This document shows, piece after piece, positions 1 through 7,882 of a stretch of 37,611 nucleotides of DNA. Within the stretch, counting starts at the first letter, position 1; every line of letters starts with the position of its first letter. Source of the stretch: an uncultured Clostridia bacterium (GTDB lineage: Bacteria > Bacillota > Clostridia > Peptostreptococcales > Anaerovoracaceae). The DNA lies in NCBI GenBank assembly GCA_947302715.1, contig CAMYVY010000022.1:1-37611 (forward strand), read 5' to 3'. Below the pieces are notes generated by a model. That model was not told the DNA's origin. It saw nothing but the letters and a program-made list of their open reading frames with translations, and did not search any database. Position numbers and translations under genes: made by a program.

Positions 1-314
1 TAGACAGTAGCCATCGAACAAAAACGATGAAATGCGCATGGGGATTCGCAGAAAATCGACGATGGATATTGCGAGAAGGCTTTGTGGGAGGGCTAGACAG
101 TAGCCATCGAACAAAAACCATGAAATGCGCATGGGAATTCGCAAAAAATTGACGATGGCTATTGCGAGAAGACTTTGTGGGAGGGATAGACAGTAGCCAT
201 CGAACAAAAACGATGAAATGCGCATGGGGATTCGCAGAAAAACGACGATGGCTATTGCGAGAAGGCTTTGTGGGAGGGATAGACAGTAGCCACCGAGCAA
301 AAACGATGAAATGC
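1..314. repeat. 93-bp tandem repeat array, truncated by the window's left edge
   Basis: Three complete 93-bp units begin at 1, 94 and 187, and a fourth partial unit runs 280-314. Units differ by only a few substitutions. Each carries an internal inverted repeat, TAGCCATCG near its start and CGATGGCTA about 45 bases later (101-109 and 153-161 in unit 2), so each could fold into a long-loop hairpin. The period is a multiple of three and two units read open in one frame, but unit 2 has a TGA there, so coding is unlikely. The array may continue to the left. Confidence 0.9.
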
Positions 315-341
315 TATGCTAAAAAAAGCCTGAAAAAATAT

Positions 342-371
342 TTGACAAAATATAGTTTGATAAAATATAAT
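342..371 (+). promoter_or_regulatory. sigma-A-type promoter upstream of the gpx-ohrR pair
   Basis: TTGACA at 342-347 and TATAAT at 366-371 are both perfect consensus, separated by 18 bp. Transcription would start near 378, so the 22-bp repeat array at 427-557 would lie in the transcribed leader of the peroxidase gene, about 200 nt long. Confidence 0.75.
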
Positions 372-426
372 AAGCGTATCAAAGAAATAAGCAAATTATA
401 ATATGCTGTTTTCAATAGATTTACCT

Positions 427-557
427 AAACAAAGTAAACTATTTCAACAAACATAGTTAATTATTTCAGCAAACATAGTTAATTATTTCAGCAAACAAAG
501 TAAACTATTTCAACAAACATAGTTAATTATTTCAACAAATAAAGTTAATAATTCATC
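427..557. repeat. six-copy 22-bp AT-rich iterated array, candidate operator array
   Basis: Units start at 427, 449, 471, 493, 515 and 537 and run head to tail with no spacer; the last is 21 bp. Two variants occur: one contains AAAGTAAACTA, the other CATAGTTAATTA, an imperfect dyad. The 22-bp period is close to two helical turns, so equivalent bases face the same side of the DNA. The array sits between a consensus promoter and a gene pair that includes an OhrR/MarR regulator. Operator function is inferred from position and phasing. Confidence 0.85.
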
Positions 558-579
558 AAACAAATAGGAGGAAAATAAA

Positions 580-1122
580 ATGGGTGTATATGATTATGTA
601 TTGAAGAATGGTGCGGGCGAAGATGTGGCAATGAAGGATTATGAAGGCAAGGTGCTTTTGGTAGTTAATACTGCAACAGGTTGCGGATTTACTCCACAGT
701 ACAAGGAAATCGAAGAGATGTACGAAAAATACCACGACAAGGGATTTGATGTGATCGATGTTCCTTGCAATCAGTTCGCAGGACAGACTCCGGGAACAGA
801 TGAAGAGATTCATGAATTCTGCCAGCTCCACTACAATACACAGTTCCCACAGATGAAGAAGTCCGACGTCAACGGAGAAAATGAGCTTCCGCTCTTCACA
901 TATCTAAAGAGCCAGCAGGGCTTCAAGGGATTCGGCAAGGGACCCAAGGCTCTCGCAATGAGCGCTATGCTAAAGAAGATCGACAAGAACTACAAGGAAA
1001 ACCCGGACATCAAGTGGAACTTCACTAAATTCCTCATTGACAGAGAAGGTAACGTGGTTAACCGCTTTGAGCCAACAGAGGATATGAAGGTTGTAGATCA
1101 GGAAGTAGCGAAGCTTCTGTAA
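580..1122 (+). CDS. gpx: glutathione peroxidase family thiol peroxidase
   Basis: This 180-residue cytosolic protein has normal length for a cysteine-type glutathione peroxidase homologue, which reduces organic and lipid hydroperoxides. The catalytic tetrad is visible: peroxidatic Cys35 in ATGCGFT, Gln69 after the PCNQF motif, and Trp146-Asn147 in WNFTKF. Cys81 (EFCQ) sits where the resolving cysteine lies in thioredoxin-dependent members, so thioredoxin is a more likely reductant than glutathione; this is inference from the family. The ATG is preceded by AGGAGG at a good distance. It is followed 17 bp later by an OhrR regulator, which suggests peroxide-induced expression. Family assignment is firm; the physiological substrate is not known. 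Confidence 0.95.
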   Translation: MGVYDYVLKNGAGEDVAMKDYEGKVLLVVNTATGCGFTPQYKEIEEMYEKYHDKGFDVIDVPCNQFAGQTPGTDEEIHEFCQLHYNTQFPQMKKSDVNGENELPLFTYLKSQQGFKGFGKGPKALAMSAMLKKIDKNYKENPDIKWNFTKFLIDREGNVVNRFEPTEDMKVVDQEVAKLL

Positions 1123-1139
1123 TTAACAAAGGTATCAAA

Positions 1140-1583
1140 ATGGCAATTATTGATGAGGCTCTAAAATTGGATAATCAGCTCTGCTTCCCACTCTATGCAG
1201 CAGCAAGGCAGGTGGTGTCGAGCTATACTCCTTACCTGAAACCGCTCGGACTTACATATACGCAGTATATCGTTCTCATGGTTCTTTGGGAAAAGGATGG
1301 CATAAGTGTCGGTGAAATATGCGATAGATTGAAGCTGGATAACGGCACGGTTACGCCTCTCCTAAAGAAAATGGAGGCTTCCGGAATCCTTGTGAGAACC
1401 AGGAGCAAGGAAGACGAAAGGCAGGTTGTTATTTCGCTGACAGATGAGGGCAAAGCTCTAAAAATGAAGGTGGCAAAGGTGCCGCAGGCGGTAAGTGATT
1501 GTGTGAACCTAAGCCCGAAGGAAGCTGAGATTCTATACGTGCTTCTGTATAAGCTGTTAGGTAAAGACGTACTGCATGCTTAA
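1140..1583 (+). CDS. ohrR: OhrR-type MarR family organic peroxide sensor
   Basis: This 147-residue winged-helix repressor matches OhrR closely at its N terminus. Reactive Cys15 lies in NQLCFPLYA, and Tyr29 and Tyr40 stand at the positions that contact the sensing cysteine in Bacillus OhrR. The DNA-binding segment (about 55-95) includes LDNGTVTPLLKKME and the wing KEDERQV. Two further cysteines, Cys62 and Cys120, are present, so one- or two-cysteine sensing cannot be settled by reading. In the known family, oxidation of Cys15 releases the operator. OhrR usually controls ohr; here its neighbour is a glutathione peroxidase and no ohr gene is in the window. AAAGG precedes the ATG, and a strong terminator follows. 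Confidence 0.93.
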   Translation: MAIIDEALKLDNQLCFPLYAAARQVVSSYTPYLKPLGLTYTQYIVLMVLWEKDGISVGEICDRLKLDNGTVTPLLKKMEASGILVRTRSKEDERQVVISLTDEGKALKMKVAKVPQAVSDCVNLSPKEAEILYVLLYKLLGKDVLHA

Positions 1584-1625
1584 CCGAGCAATCAAATCGA
1601 GTAATCAAATCAAGTAATCAAAATG

Positions 1626-1668
1626 ACCTCCGTGAGTTAGGAGCAAAATCTAACAGACGGAGGTTTTT
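1626..1668 (+). terminator. intrinsic terminator after ohrR
   Basis: ACCTCCGT pairs with ACGGAGGT, extended by GTTAG/CTAAC across small internal loops, around a short loop, and is followed by TTTTT. Just before it (1587-1621) is a small imperfect direct repeat of the type GAGTAATCAAATC, of unknown meaning. Confidence 0.85.
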
Positions 1669-1742
1669 AAATTGTAGAAAAGAGGTTATACTTTCTATAG
1701 CGAAAAAACTGGGAAGATAATTAAAAAAATGTTCAAAACCCC

Positions 1743-1773
1743 TTGACTGTAAAGTTGGTTTATACCTTACTAT
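1743..1773 (+). promoter_or_regulatory. MerR-type promoter with 19-bp spacer
   Basis: TTGACT at 1743-1748 and TACTAT at 1768-1773 are separated by 19 bp. This over-long spacer is the hallmark of promoters remodelled by MerR-family activators. An imperfect dyad lies between the elements (GTAAAG facing GGTTTATAC). The MerR gene begins about 30 bp downstream, so autoregulation is the natural reading. Confidence 0.7.
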
Positions 1774-1802
1774 ATTCGTGAAAGGGCATGCAAGGTGACA
1801 GG

Positions 1803-2903
1803 ATGACCATCAAGGAAGTTGAGAAAAAACTGAATATCCCGAGAGCAAGTGTCAGGTTCTATGAAAAAGAGGGCTTAATCAGCCCTGCCAGAATGGAAAA
1901 TGATTACAGGGATTATAGTCATGAAGATGTGGATACTCTTCGCAGGATAATCATTTTTCGAAAACTGGGGCTGTCGATTGAACAAATTAAGTCTTTATTT
2001 GCGGGTACGCTCAGTCTATCGGAGGCCATTGAAATTAATATTAAGGATTTGGAGTCGCAGATAGACGAAATCAACGGTGCTCTCGAAGTCTGTAGAGAAA
2101 TAGTGGTGGATAGTAGAGCTACCGATTTTGATGACTTTGATAGTGAGAAATACTGGAACGAAATCTTCGAAAAAGAGCGCTCCGGAAGAAAGTTCTTCGA
2201 TATAGCGAAGGACAGCTTGGATTATCAAAAGGGCTTCTTTCTGCAATATTTCGGAGGTGATGATGGATCTTCGCGCTTTGAAGCAATAACTAGTCTCGAC
2301 AACAAATTTATAGGCGGAAGTCCTTGGGTTGCGCTCATCGGGTTTATTTCCTGGTGCGTGTTTGCTAACTTGGGGATTCGAAACGTGGTAAATCCGTGGA
2401 TGGGAATGTTTATAGCCGCAATTGCTTATGTGCTTGCGTCCATCGGTATGTGGATTACTTATGAATATGCGCAGAAGCATCCTGAAAAGGGGAACACGAT
2501 AATACTTGTTCGAAGGTGCATGATTGTTCTACCTTTGATTATTCTCTTTGGAATCGCGATAATTACTATCGGGGATAATAATGCTAATCACGAGCATGAC
2601 AAGTTATACGGTCTGTTTCTTTCTATTCTTTTAATTGCCTATCTTCTTCTGCAAGGAACAAGAGTCCTGTTGAAAAAATGTGAACCCAGTTGGGGGATAA
2701 TTCTCTTTACGGGAATAATGATGTTTTTCTTAGCACTTCTGACACCATTTGGTTCACCTGTATCAGAGATTATTTCAAGTTGGAAAACAACAATAACAGC
2801 CTTCACGCCATTCTCAGAATATGGAGTAGTAGGGTGGATTCTTCTTATGAGTTATCTCTATTATCTGGTTGTTGATGCAGTACTCCTTTGGAAAAAACTT
2901 TGA
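1803..2903 (+). CDS. MerR family regulator fused to a six-helix membrane domain
   Basis: The N-terminal ~70 residues are a MerR helix-turn-helix and wing (MTIKEVEKKLNIPRASVRFY, then EGLISP and the RDYS wing). They are followed by the usual coiled-coil dimerisation helix (about 80-115). Instead of a small effector domain, residues ~170-366 contain six hydrophobic segments, near 175, 203, 240, 272, 300 and 343. The product is therefore a membrane-anchored DNA-binding protein. The start at 1803 is chosen because AAGGTG lies 4-9 bases upstream and the protein then opens directly with the MerR fold; an ATG at 1788 has no well-spaced site. The ligand is unknown, but a membrane stimulus is plausible. 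No adjacent transporter shares its transcript. Confidence 0.85.
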   Translation: MTIKEVEKKLNIPRASVRFYEKEGLISPARMENDYRDYSHEDVDTLRRIIIFRKLGLSIEQIKSLFAGTLSLSEAIEINIKDLESQIDEINGALEVCREIVVDSRATDFDDFDSEKYWNEIFEKERSGRKFFDIAKDSLDYQKGFFLQYFGGDDGSSRFEAITSLDNKFIGGSPWVALIGFISWCVFANLGIRNVVNPWMGMFIAAIAYVLASIGMWITYEYAQKHPEKGNTIILVRRCMIVLPLIILFGIAIITIGDNNANHEHDKLYGLFLSILLIAYLLLQGTRVLLKKCEPSWGIILFTGIMMFFLALLTPFGSPVSEIISSWKTTITAFTPFSEYGVVGWILLMSYLYYLVVDAVLLWKKL

Positions 2904-2921
2904 GGATAACGATCAAATCAA

Positions 2922-2951
2922 GGGCGGCTCCAATAGTGGAGCCGCCCTTTT
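2922..2951 (+). terminator. intrinsic terminator of the merR-type gene
   Basis: A perfect 10-bp GC-rich stem, GGGCGGCTCC with GGAGCCGCCC, surrounds a 6-nt loop (AATAGT) and is followed by TTTT. The convergent peptidase gene on the other strand ends 200 bp away, but the minus-strand side lacks a good T tract. Confidence 0.9.
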
Positions 2952-3017
2952 AAAGGAAGTTTCCTAACCCTGCTCGTATGGCCGGTTTTGTGGTGCTTGT
3001 CAATAGCTTCCTTATTT

Positions 3018-3231
3018 GCTGCGGTGGCTGTCGAACCATCTGGTGATTTCGTCTGGCCTCTTAAGTCGGTGAGAGTGCTTGCTGTTTATCTGCTGCGGTG
3101 GCTGTCGAACCAGCCGGTGATTTCGTTCAGCCTCTTAAGTCGGTGGATGGGCTTGCTGTTTATTTGCTGCGGTGGCTGTCGAACCATCCGGTTATTTCGT
3201 TCAGTCTCTTTAGGCGATGAGTGGGCTTGCC
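3018..3231. repeat. 74-bp tandem repeats derived from the 3' end of the S9 peptidase gene
   Basis: Three units start at 3018, 3092 and 3166, each opening GCTGCGGTGGCTGTCGAACC on the plus strand. The 3166 unit contains the final codons of the minus-strand peptidase; the other two lie beyond its stop. Read on the minus strand, each encodes a version of HRLKR..EIT.WFDSHRS followed by TAA. Because 74 is not a multiple of three, the copies are out of frame with one another. The downstream copies carry substitutions, so the duplication is not brand new. Confidence 0.9.
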
Positions 3232-5187
3232 GCTTCTTGATAGTTCGTGGTTTTCGCCGCGGAAGCATACGAGTTTCGCCTCAACTCCGTGATCGATAAG
3301 TGAAGTAAGCATCTGATAACCCTGATCGATTGGGCAACGATAGTCCTCGAAGGAGTGAATGAACAAGGTCGGAGTTTTCACCTTGTTGGCGTATTTCATC
3401 GGGCTTTGAGACCATAGTTTTTCCGGATTGTTCCAAGGGTCGGATGCGCATTGGTCGGCGGTGAAATCGATTCCTATATCGGAAACTCCATACATCGAGA
3501 ACCAGTTTGAGATTGAGCGCTGGCTTGCGCAGGCTCTGAACCTGTCTGTATGACCGATAATCCAGTTCGTCATGAAACCACCGTAGGATCCGCCTGTTTC
3601 AAAGAGATTGTTCTTGTCCATGGCCGGGTATGTTTTAAGCGCCTTATCGAGGAATGCCATGATGTCTTCGTAGTCAATCTGACCGTACTGTCCGCGGATA
3701 TCCATGAATGCACCACGACCGTCGGAACCGGTTGGGTTGCAGAAGATTACGAAATAACCCTTGCTTGCCCAATACTGCATTTCGTGGTAGAAGACAGGCC
3801 CGTAAACGGTTTTTGGTCCGCCGTGAATATCGAGGATTACCGGATACTTTTTCTTCGGGTTATAGTTTATCGGTTCAAGTACAAATCCATGAACATCGTA
3901 GCCTTGGCGTTTTACATTAAGTGGCTCGGGCTCTGCGATGTAATTATCTTTAAGAACCGACGTGTTGAATTTGCTGATCTGCTTGATATTACTTGCCACA
4001 TTGCCGCCCTCAGGGACCTTTATGGCAAAGAGCTCCTGCGGCATCATGTTGTGAAGCGCAATTGCAAGAATCTTATCTTCGTAAATATCAAAGGCATCTA
4101 TGGAGCCGGGAACCTGCGTAACAGGACTTATCACTCCATCTTCAAGCTTGTACAAATTGGCTGATTCGTAGCGCGTAGAGATGAAATATAGCGTATTTCC
4201 TACAGCTTTGAGAACGTGGCCTCCGCCATAACGCACGTCAGCACCTACAGATGATCCGATGGATTCGCCGTAACGAGCATAGAGTTCGATTTCTTTTCCC
4301 TTATAATCCATCTTATAAAAATCCGCATCCGTGTTCAAACCATAGCTGCAATCTGAAGCGAGGATGATCATGAAGTCATCTGCCAAAGCAAAACCATCAA
4401 TTGAGAATTTGTCGCTGTCTTCTGCGATGACGGTTGTTCTGCCTGAGCCAACAGTCATTACGTTTAGAGAATTTTCCCCATGAATTTTTAGGCGAGGTTT
4501 GATGGGATGTGAAATGAAGTAGAGGGACTTTTTGTCATTGCTGAGCTCTACCTGAGACACGCCAACATTCTTCTTTGTGAGCCATGTGAGTTTCTTTTTC
4601 TTGCTGTCCCAACGGAAGATGCCCGTATAGGCGCCCTTGGTGTATGTTGTTCCGTTCCACCACCAGGGATTCTGCTCGATTATTTCATAATCCTTATTCT
4701 CTTCCATATGCTTTTTATATGCAGCAAGATATTTTTTGTCCCCCTTGTATAGGTCTTCAAATCCCGGCATTACGCTTCCAAGAACTATGAAATCTCCATC
4801 GGGAAGAGGAATGATCTTCGACACGGGGATTGGGAAAGTATATGCAAGCTCGGCCTCTCCTCCGGATAGCGAGATGCGGTAATACTTTGTTTCGATGTTT
4901 TGCCATGCAGAATCATTGTCTTTATTGTAGGCCGATGAGCCATCTTGCTCGCGCTTCCCCGGAAAGATCAAGGTGTCCTCATCCAGGTATTGAAAGCTTC
5001 CTTCCTTTCCGAAGGATGTGAGTTTTTTCAGTTTGCCTGCTTTGTTCGTGTAAATATAGGACTTATAGCAATCGTTCTTTCTGTCGATTTCGGTTAGAAC
5101 AAAGGCGGATGTCCGGCCTTCCGGTGAATAGGTGATATTGGATAGAAATTTAAACTTGCAAAAATCGTTAACGGCTATTGGCTTCAT
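3160..5187 (-). CDS. S9 family (acylaminoacyl-peptidase/prolyl oligopeptidase-like) serine peptidase
   Basis: This 675-residue cytosolic protein has a beta-propeller-like N-terminal region (about 1-410) and a C-terminal alpha/beta hydrolase domain (about 430-670), as in S9C oligopeptidases that cleave short or N-acylated peptides. The catalytic triad is complete: Ser534 in GGSYGG, Asp615 in EDYRCP and His647 in GENHEL. The oxyanion-region HGGP motif is present around residue 455. No signal peptide is seen. The start has AAGGAGG at ideal spacing. Upstream there is a 12-bp tandem repeat TTGATTATTATA (5199-5222) but no convincing -35. The C-terminal coding segment is the source of the 74-bp tandem duplication beyond the stop. 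Exact substrate is not predictable. Confidence 0.93.
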   Translation of the reverse strand: MKPIAVNDFCKFKFLSNITYSPEGRTSAFVLTEIDRKNDCYKSYIYTNKAGKLKKLTSFGKEGSFQYLDEDTLIFPGKREQDGSSAYNKDNDSAWQNIETKYYRISLSGGEAELAYTFPIPVSKIIPLPDGDFIVLGSVMPGFEDLYKGDKKYLAAYKKHMEENKDYEIIEQNPWWWNGTTYTKGAYTGIFRWDSKKKKLTWLTKKNVGVSQVELSNDKKSLYFISHPIKPRLKIHGENSLNVMTVGSGRTTVIAEDSDKFSIDGFALADDFMIILASDCSYGLNTDADFYKMDYKGKEIELYARYGESIGSSVGADVRYGGGHVLKAVGNTLYFISTRYESANLYKLEDGVISPVTQVPGSIDAFDIYEDKILAIALHNMMPQELFAIKVPEGGNVASNIKQISKFNTSVLKDNYIAEPEPLNVKRQGYDVHGFVLEPINYNPKKKYPVILDIHGGPKTVYGPVFYHEMQYWASKGYFVIFCNPTGSDGRGAFMDIRGQYGQIDYEDIMAFLDKALKTYPAMDKNNLFETGGSYGGFMTNWIIGHTDRFRACASQRSISNWFSMYGVSDIGIDFTADQCASDPWNNPEKLWSQSPMKYANKVKTPTLFIHSFEDYRCPIDQGYQMLTSLIDHGVEAKLVCFRGENHELSRSGKPTHRLKRLNEITGWFDSHRSK

Positions 5188-5290
5188 GCGTTTCCTCCTT
5201 GATTATTATATTGATTATTATATAGACGGTTTGTTTATTATTGCATCGGTAAAAGATATCTCTACACAATAATAGAGTAAAACACGGCAT

Positions 5291-5320
5291 TTGTCATCTT
5301 TAAAATAATCATGTTATAAT
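5291..5320 (+). promoter_or_regulatory. sigma-A-type promoter of the peptide-export operon
   Basis: TTGTCA at 5291-5296 and TATAAT at 5315-5320 are spaced by 18 bp. The start site near 5327 gives a leader of about 35 nt before the ATG at 5363. No terminator is seen from here to 13887, so this is the likely main promoter of the nine-gene unit. Confidence 0.7.
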
Positions 5321-5362
5321 AGAAGCGAATTTTTGTGTGCGGTTTTTAATCGAAAGGTTTTT

Positions 5363-6793
5363 ATGAATAATATAACGACGTATTTCGCCACAAGAAAAAA
5401 TGTGTTTCTATGGCTGGCTTCCTTGCTTAGCATAATTTCCGCAGTTTCCAGAATCATATTTCTACTTGGGACGGGCGATGTGGTTGCAGCGAACCCGATT
5501 CTCTTTGTATGCACTCCGATAATAGCGAACCTGATTATTGCGATCAGATATCCGCTCAGGGCGGAGAAGCAATTCTACATTACGATTCTTCCGATTGTAA
5601 TGCTCTCCATCTATTTGATTTCCGCGGGAAACAGAATAAATGATTCGTTCTTCATATCCATCGCTGCAGTGGTTTTGATTTTGATTTTCGCAATTCTCTA
5701 TTTCATAACATTTATCGGAAGGATCAAAACCAAATACGTGGTGCTCTTTTATCTAATCGCGATTTGCGTAATAGCCGCGGTTAATGGCACCGTAAGAATG
5801 AACATAATAAACTATTATCCTGAAAGGAAATGGCTGCTTTGTTCCGATTTTTCAATAATCCTCTCCGTTCTTGCGCTGCTGCTAAGCGCGAAGAAGATGG
5901 GACCTTACAAGGAGGGGGATCCATATAGACTTCAATTCGGCGACAGACTGGATGGCAGGCGCGTTCATGGAATGCCAATCATGACCAAAGTCACCCCGCA
6001 CCTGATGCCTACCAGAGTCGGACGAAGCAACTATATCTCCGATACGGTTGAGATAACCGAGATGGAGGAGTTCATCCGCCAGAAGAGAGCCGAAGGATAT
6101 AAGCAATTTGGAATCATGCATGTTGTCATCGCATCGTATGTCAGGACTACCGCGGAGTTTCCGGAGCTTAATCGCTTTGTTGCCGGGCAAAAGGTTTACC
6201 ACAGATATGAGACCTCGGTAAACATGGTCGTCAAAAAAGAAATGAACAAAGAAGCCGCAGACTCCTCGGTCAAGGTTCTCTTTGATCCTGCGGACACAGC
6301 AACCGATGTCTATGAAAAATTCAATGCGGCTGTCGAGAAGGCCAGAGAGCAGGGGATTTCCAACGGATATGACTCCATAACATACGTGCTCGATTATCTC
6401 CCGAGCGTTATAATGGCGCTCTTTGGATGGTTGGTTAGATTCCTCGATTACTTCAGCATCCTGCCGATGCCTCTGGAAAGAGTCAGTCCATTCCATGGCT
6501 CGATGTTTATAACAGCGATGGGAAGTCTGGGAATTCCACCGATTTACCATCACCTCTATGACCTTGGCACCGTTCCCGTGTTCTGCGCATTGGGACATAA
6601 ATATACCAAGAATGAACTGAACAAGGAAGGTGAACCGGTCACAAGAAAGTATATCGACTACAAGGTCGTATGCGACGAAGGCATATGCGATGGATTCTAC
6701 TATGCAGCAGCGATGAAGAAGATGCGCGGATACCTGAAGCATCCGGCGAAGCTGGATTTTCCGCCGGCTCGGGTAGTTGAAGATATTTATTAA
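5363..6793 (+). CDS. membrane protein with C-terminal E2/CAT-type acyltransferase-like domain
   Basis: This 476-residue protein has about six hydrophobic segments in residues 13-175, then a soluble domain resembling the catalytic domain of 2-oxoacid dehydrogenase E2 subunits and chloramphenicol acetyltransferase. Visible signatures are the stretch EFPELNRFV (lining the substrate channel in the family) and a terminal motif DEGICDGFYY. In active members the equivalent motif is HHxxxDG with a catalytic histidine; here that position is Glu, so classical acyl transfer is doubtful. There is no lipoyl or peripheral-subunit-binding domain and no E1/E3 genes nearby, so it is not a metabolic E2. The ATG at 5363 is preferred over an upstream TTG because AAAGG precedes it. 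It opens the operon feeding the export genes. Function unknown. Confidence 0.75.
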   Translation: MNNITTYFATRKNVFLWLASLLSIISAVSRIIFLLGTGDVVAANPILFVCTPIIANLIIAIRYPLRAEKQFYITILPIVMLSIYLISAGNRINDSFFISIAAVVLILIFAILYFITFIGRIKTKYVVLFYLIAICVIAAVNGTVRMNIINYYPERKWLLCSDFSIILSVLALLLSAKKMGPYKEGDPYRLQFGDRLDGRRVHGMPIMTKVTPHLMPTRVGRSNYISDTVEITEMEEFIRQKRAEGYKQFGIMHVVIASYVRTTAEFPELNRFVAGQKVYHRYETSVNMVVKKEMNKEAADSSVKVLFDPADTATDVYEKFNAAVEKAREQGISNGYDSITYVLDYLPSVIMALFGWLVRFLDYFSILPMPLERVSPFHGSMFITAMGSLGIPPIYHHLYDLGTVPVFCALGHKYTKNELNKEGEPVTRKYIDYKVVCDEGICDGFYYAAAMKKMRGYLKHPAKLDFPPARVVEDIY

Positions 6794-6844
6794 TATAGTT
6801 AGCAATGTATTAGCAATGTATTATCAATACAATGGGAGAAAACA

Positions 6845-7882
6845 ATGATTTATTTTCGTTCTGACTACAGCCAAGGGGCCCATCCAAAGGTATTGGAGGC
6901 TCTTACAAAAACGAATTACGAGCATACCGATGGATACGGACTGGATGAACATTGCTTTAATGCGGCGTCCATGATTAAGGACTTAATCGGTGTTTCCGAC
7001 TGCGAGGTTCACATGATGATAGGTGGAACTCCTTGCAATGTCACAGTTATAGCCGCAAGTCTCAGACCCTACGAATCAGTGATAGCGCTCAAGACCGGAC
7101 ATGCGTATTTTCATGAAACCGGCGGAGTTGAGGCAACGGGGCATCGCGTCATTGCGATGGAGGGCGTGAACGGAAAGCTTAATCCTGAGATAATAGATAA
7201 AGCGCTCGAGGAATTTGAGGATGAACATACTCCGCTTCCGAAAATGGTTTACATTTCCCAGCCGACGGAGATTGGTTCCGTATACAGCAAGGCAGAGCTC
7301 ACTGCGATTTCGGAAAAATGCAAGGAAAAGAACCTCCTTCTCTATGTAGACGGAGCCAGACTTGGAGCAGCGCTTACATGCAAAGCAAACGACCTTTCCA
7401 TCAAGGAACTCGCGTCACTGGTTGATGCATTCTATATCGGTGGAACCAAGAACGGAGCCTTGTTCGGAGAGGCACTCGTTATTAAGAATAAGGAAATGAA
7501 CGATCACTTCAGGTGGATGATAAAGCGTCAAAACGGGATGCTCGCAAAAGGCAGACTCATAGGAGTACAGTTTGAGACGCTTCTTGATGGAGGAGAAGAA
7601 AGCATTTATTTCGAAATGGCGCGTCACGCGAATGACCTTGCGGAAAAGCTGAGGGTTGGGCTCGGTGAAATGGGCGTAGAGTTTTATAGCGATTCTCCAA
7701 CTAATCAGATATTCCCCGTTCTGCCGACGAAGGTTGTAGAGGAATTGGAAAAGGAATTCTTTTTCTATAGATGGGCGCCGGAAAAGGATGGAATGACTCC
7801 GATACGTCTGGTGACAGGATGGGGAACAGAGGAATCCGACGTTGATGCTTTGATGGAAAAGGTTAGGGCTATTTATGGATGA
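6845..7882 (+). CDS. PLP-dependent threonine aldolase/beta-eliminating lyase family enzyme
   Basis: This 345-residue protein has the fold-type I signature of low-specificity threonine aldolases, which split L-threonine to glycine and acetaldehyde. RSDYSQGAHP opens the protein, an HETGG motif follows near residue 94, YVDGARLGAAL contains the PLP-pyridine Asp, and Lys202 in GGTKNG is the Schiff-base lysine. Length is normal. GGGAG precedes the ATG. Its last codons overlap the start of the HlyD-like gene by 8 bp, so it is translationally coupled to the export genes. A housekeeping aldolase caught in this operon, or an enzyme acting on the exported peptide or its precursors, are both possible; the sequence alone cannot separate them. 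Confidence 0.87.
   Translation: MIYFRSDYSQGAHPKVLEALTKTNYEHTDGYGLDEHCFNAASMIKDLIGVSDCEVHMMIGGTPCNVTVIAASLRPYESVIALKTGHAYFHETGGVEATGHRVIAMEGVNGKLNPEIIDKALEEFEDEHTPLPKMVYISQPTEIGSVYSKAELTAISEKCKEKNLLLYVDGARLGAALTCKANDLSIKELASLVDAFYIGGTKNGALFGEALVIKNKEMNDHFRWMIKRQNGMLAKGRLIGVQFETLLDGGEESIYFEMARHANDLAEKLRVGLGEMGVEFYSDSPTNQIFPVLPTKVVEELEKEFFFYRWAPEKDGMTPIRLVTGWGTEESDVDALMEKVRAIYG

Noticed and set aside
162..401. Open frame of 79 codons across the 93-bp repeats
   Set aside because: TTG start with no ribosome binding site; it only translates the repeat, and unit 2 carries a TGA in the same frame.
427..557. Possible CRISPR array
   Set aside because: The 22-bp units are contiguous with no unique spacers and no cas genes are in the window.
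3550..4164. Plus-strand open frame of 204 codons inside the S9 peptidase
   Set aside because: Antisense shadow of a gene with a complete catalytic triad; no protein-like motifs.
5882..6805. Minus-strand open frame of 307 codons
   Set aside because: Antisense to the E2-like gene; lacks a ribosome binding site and recognisable motifs.
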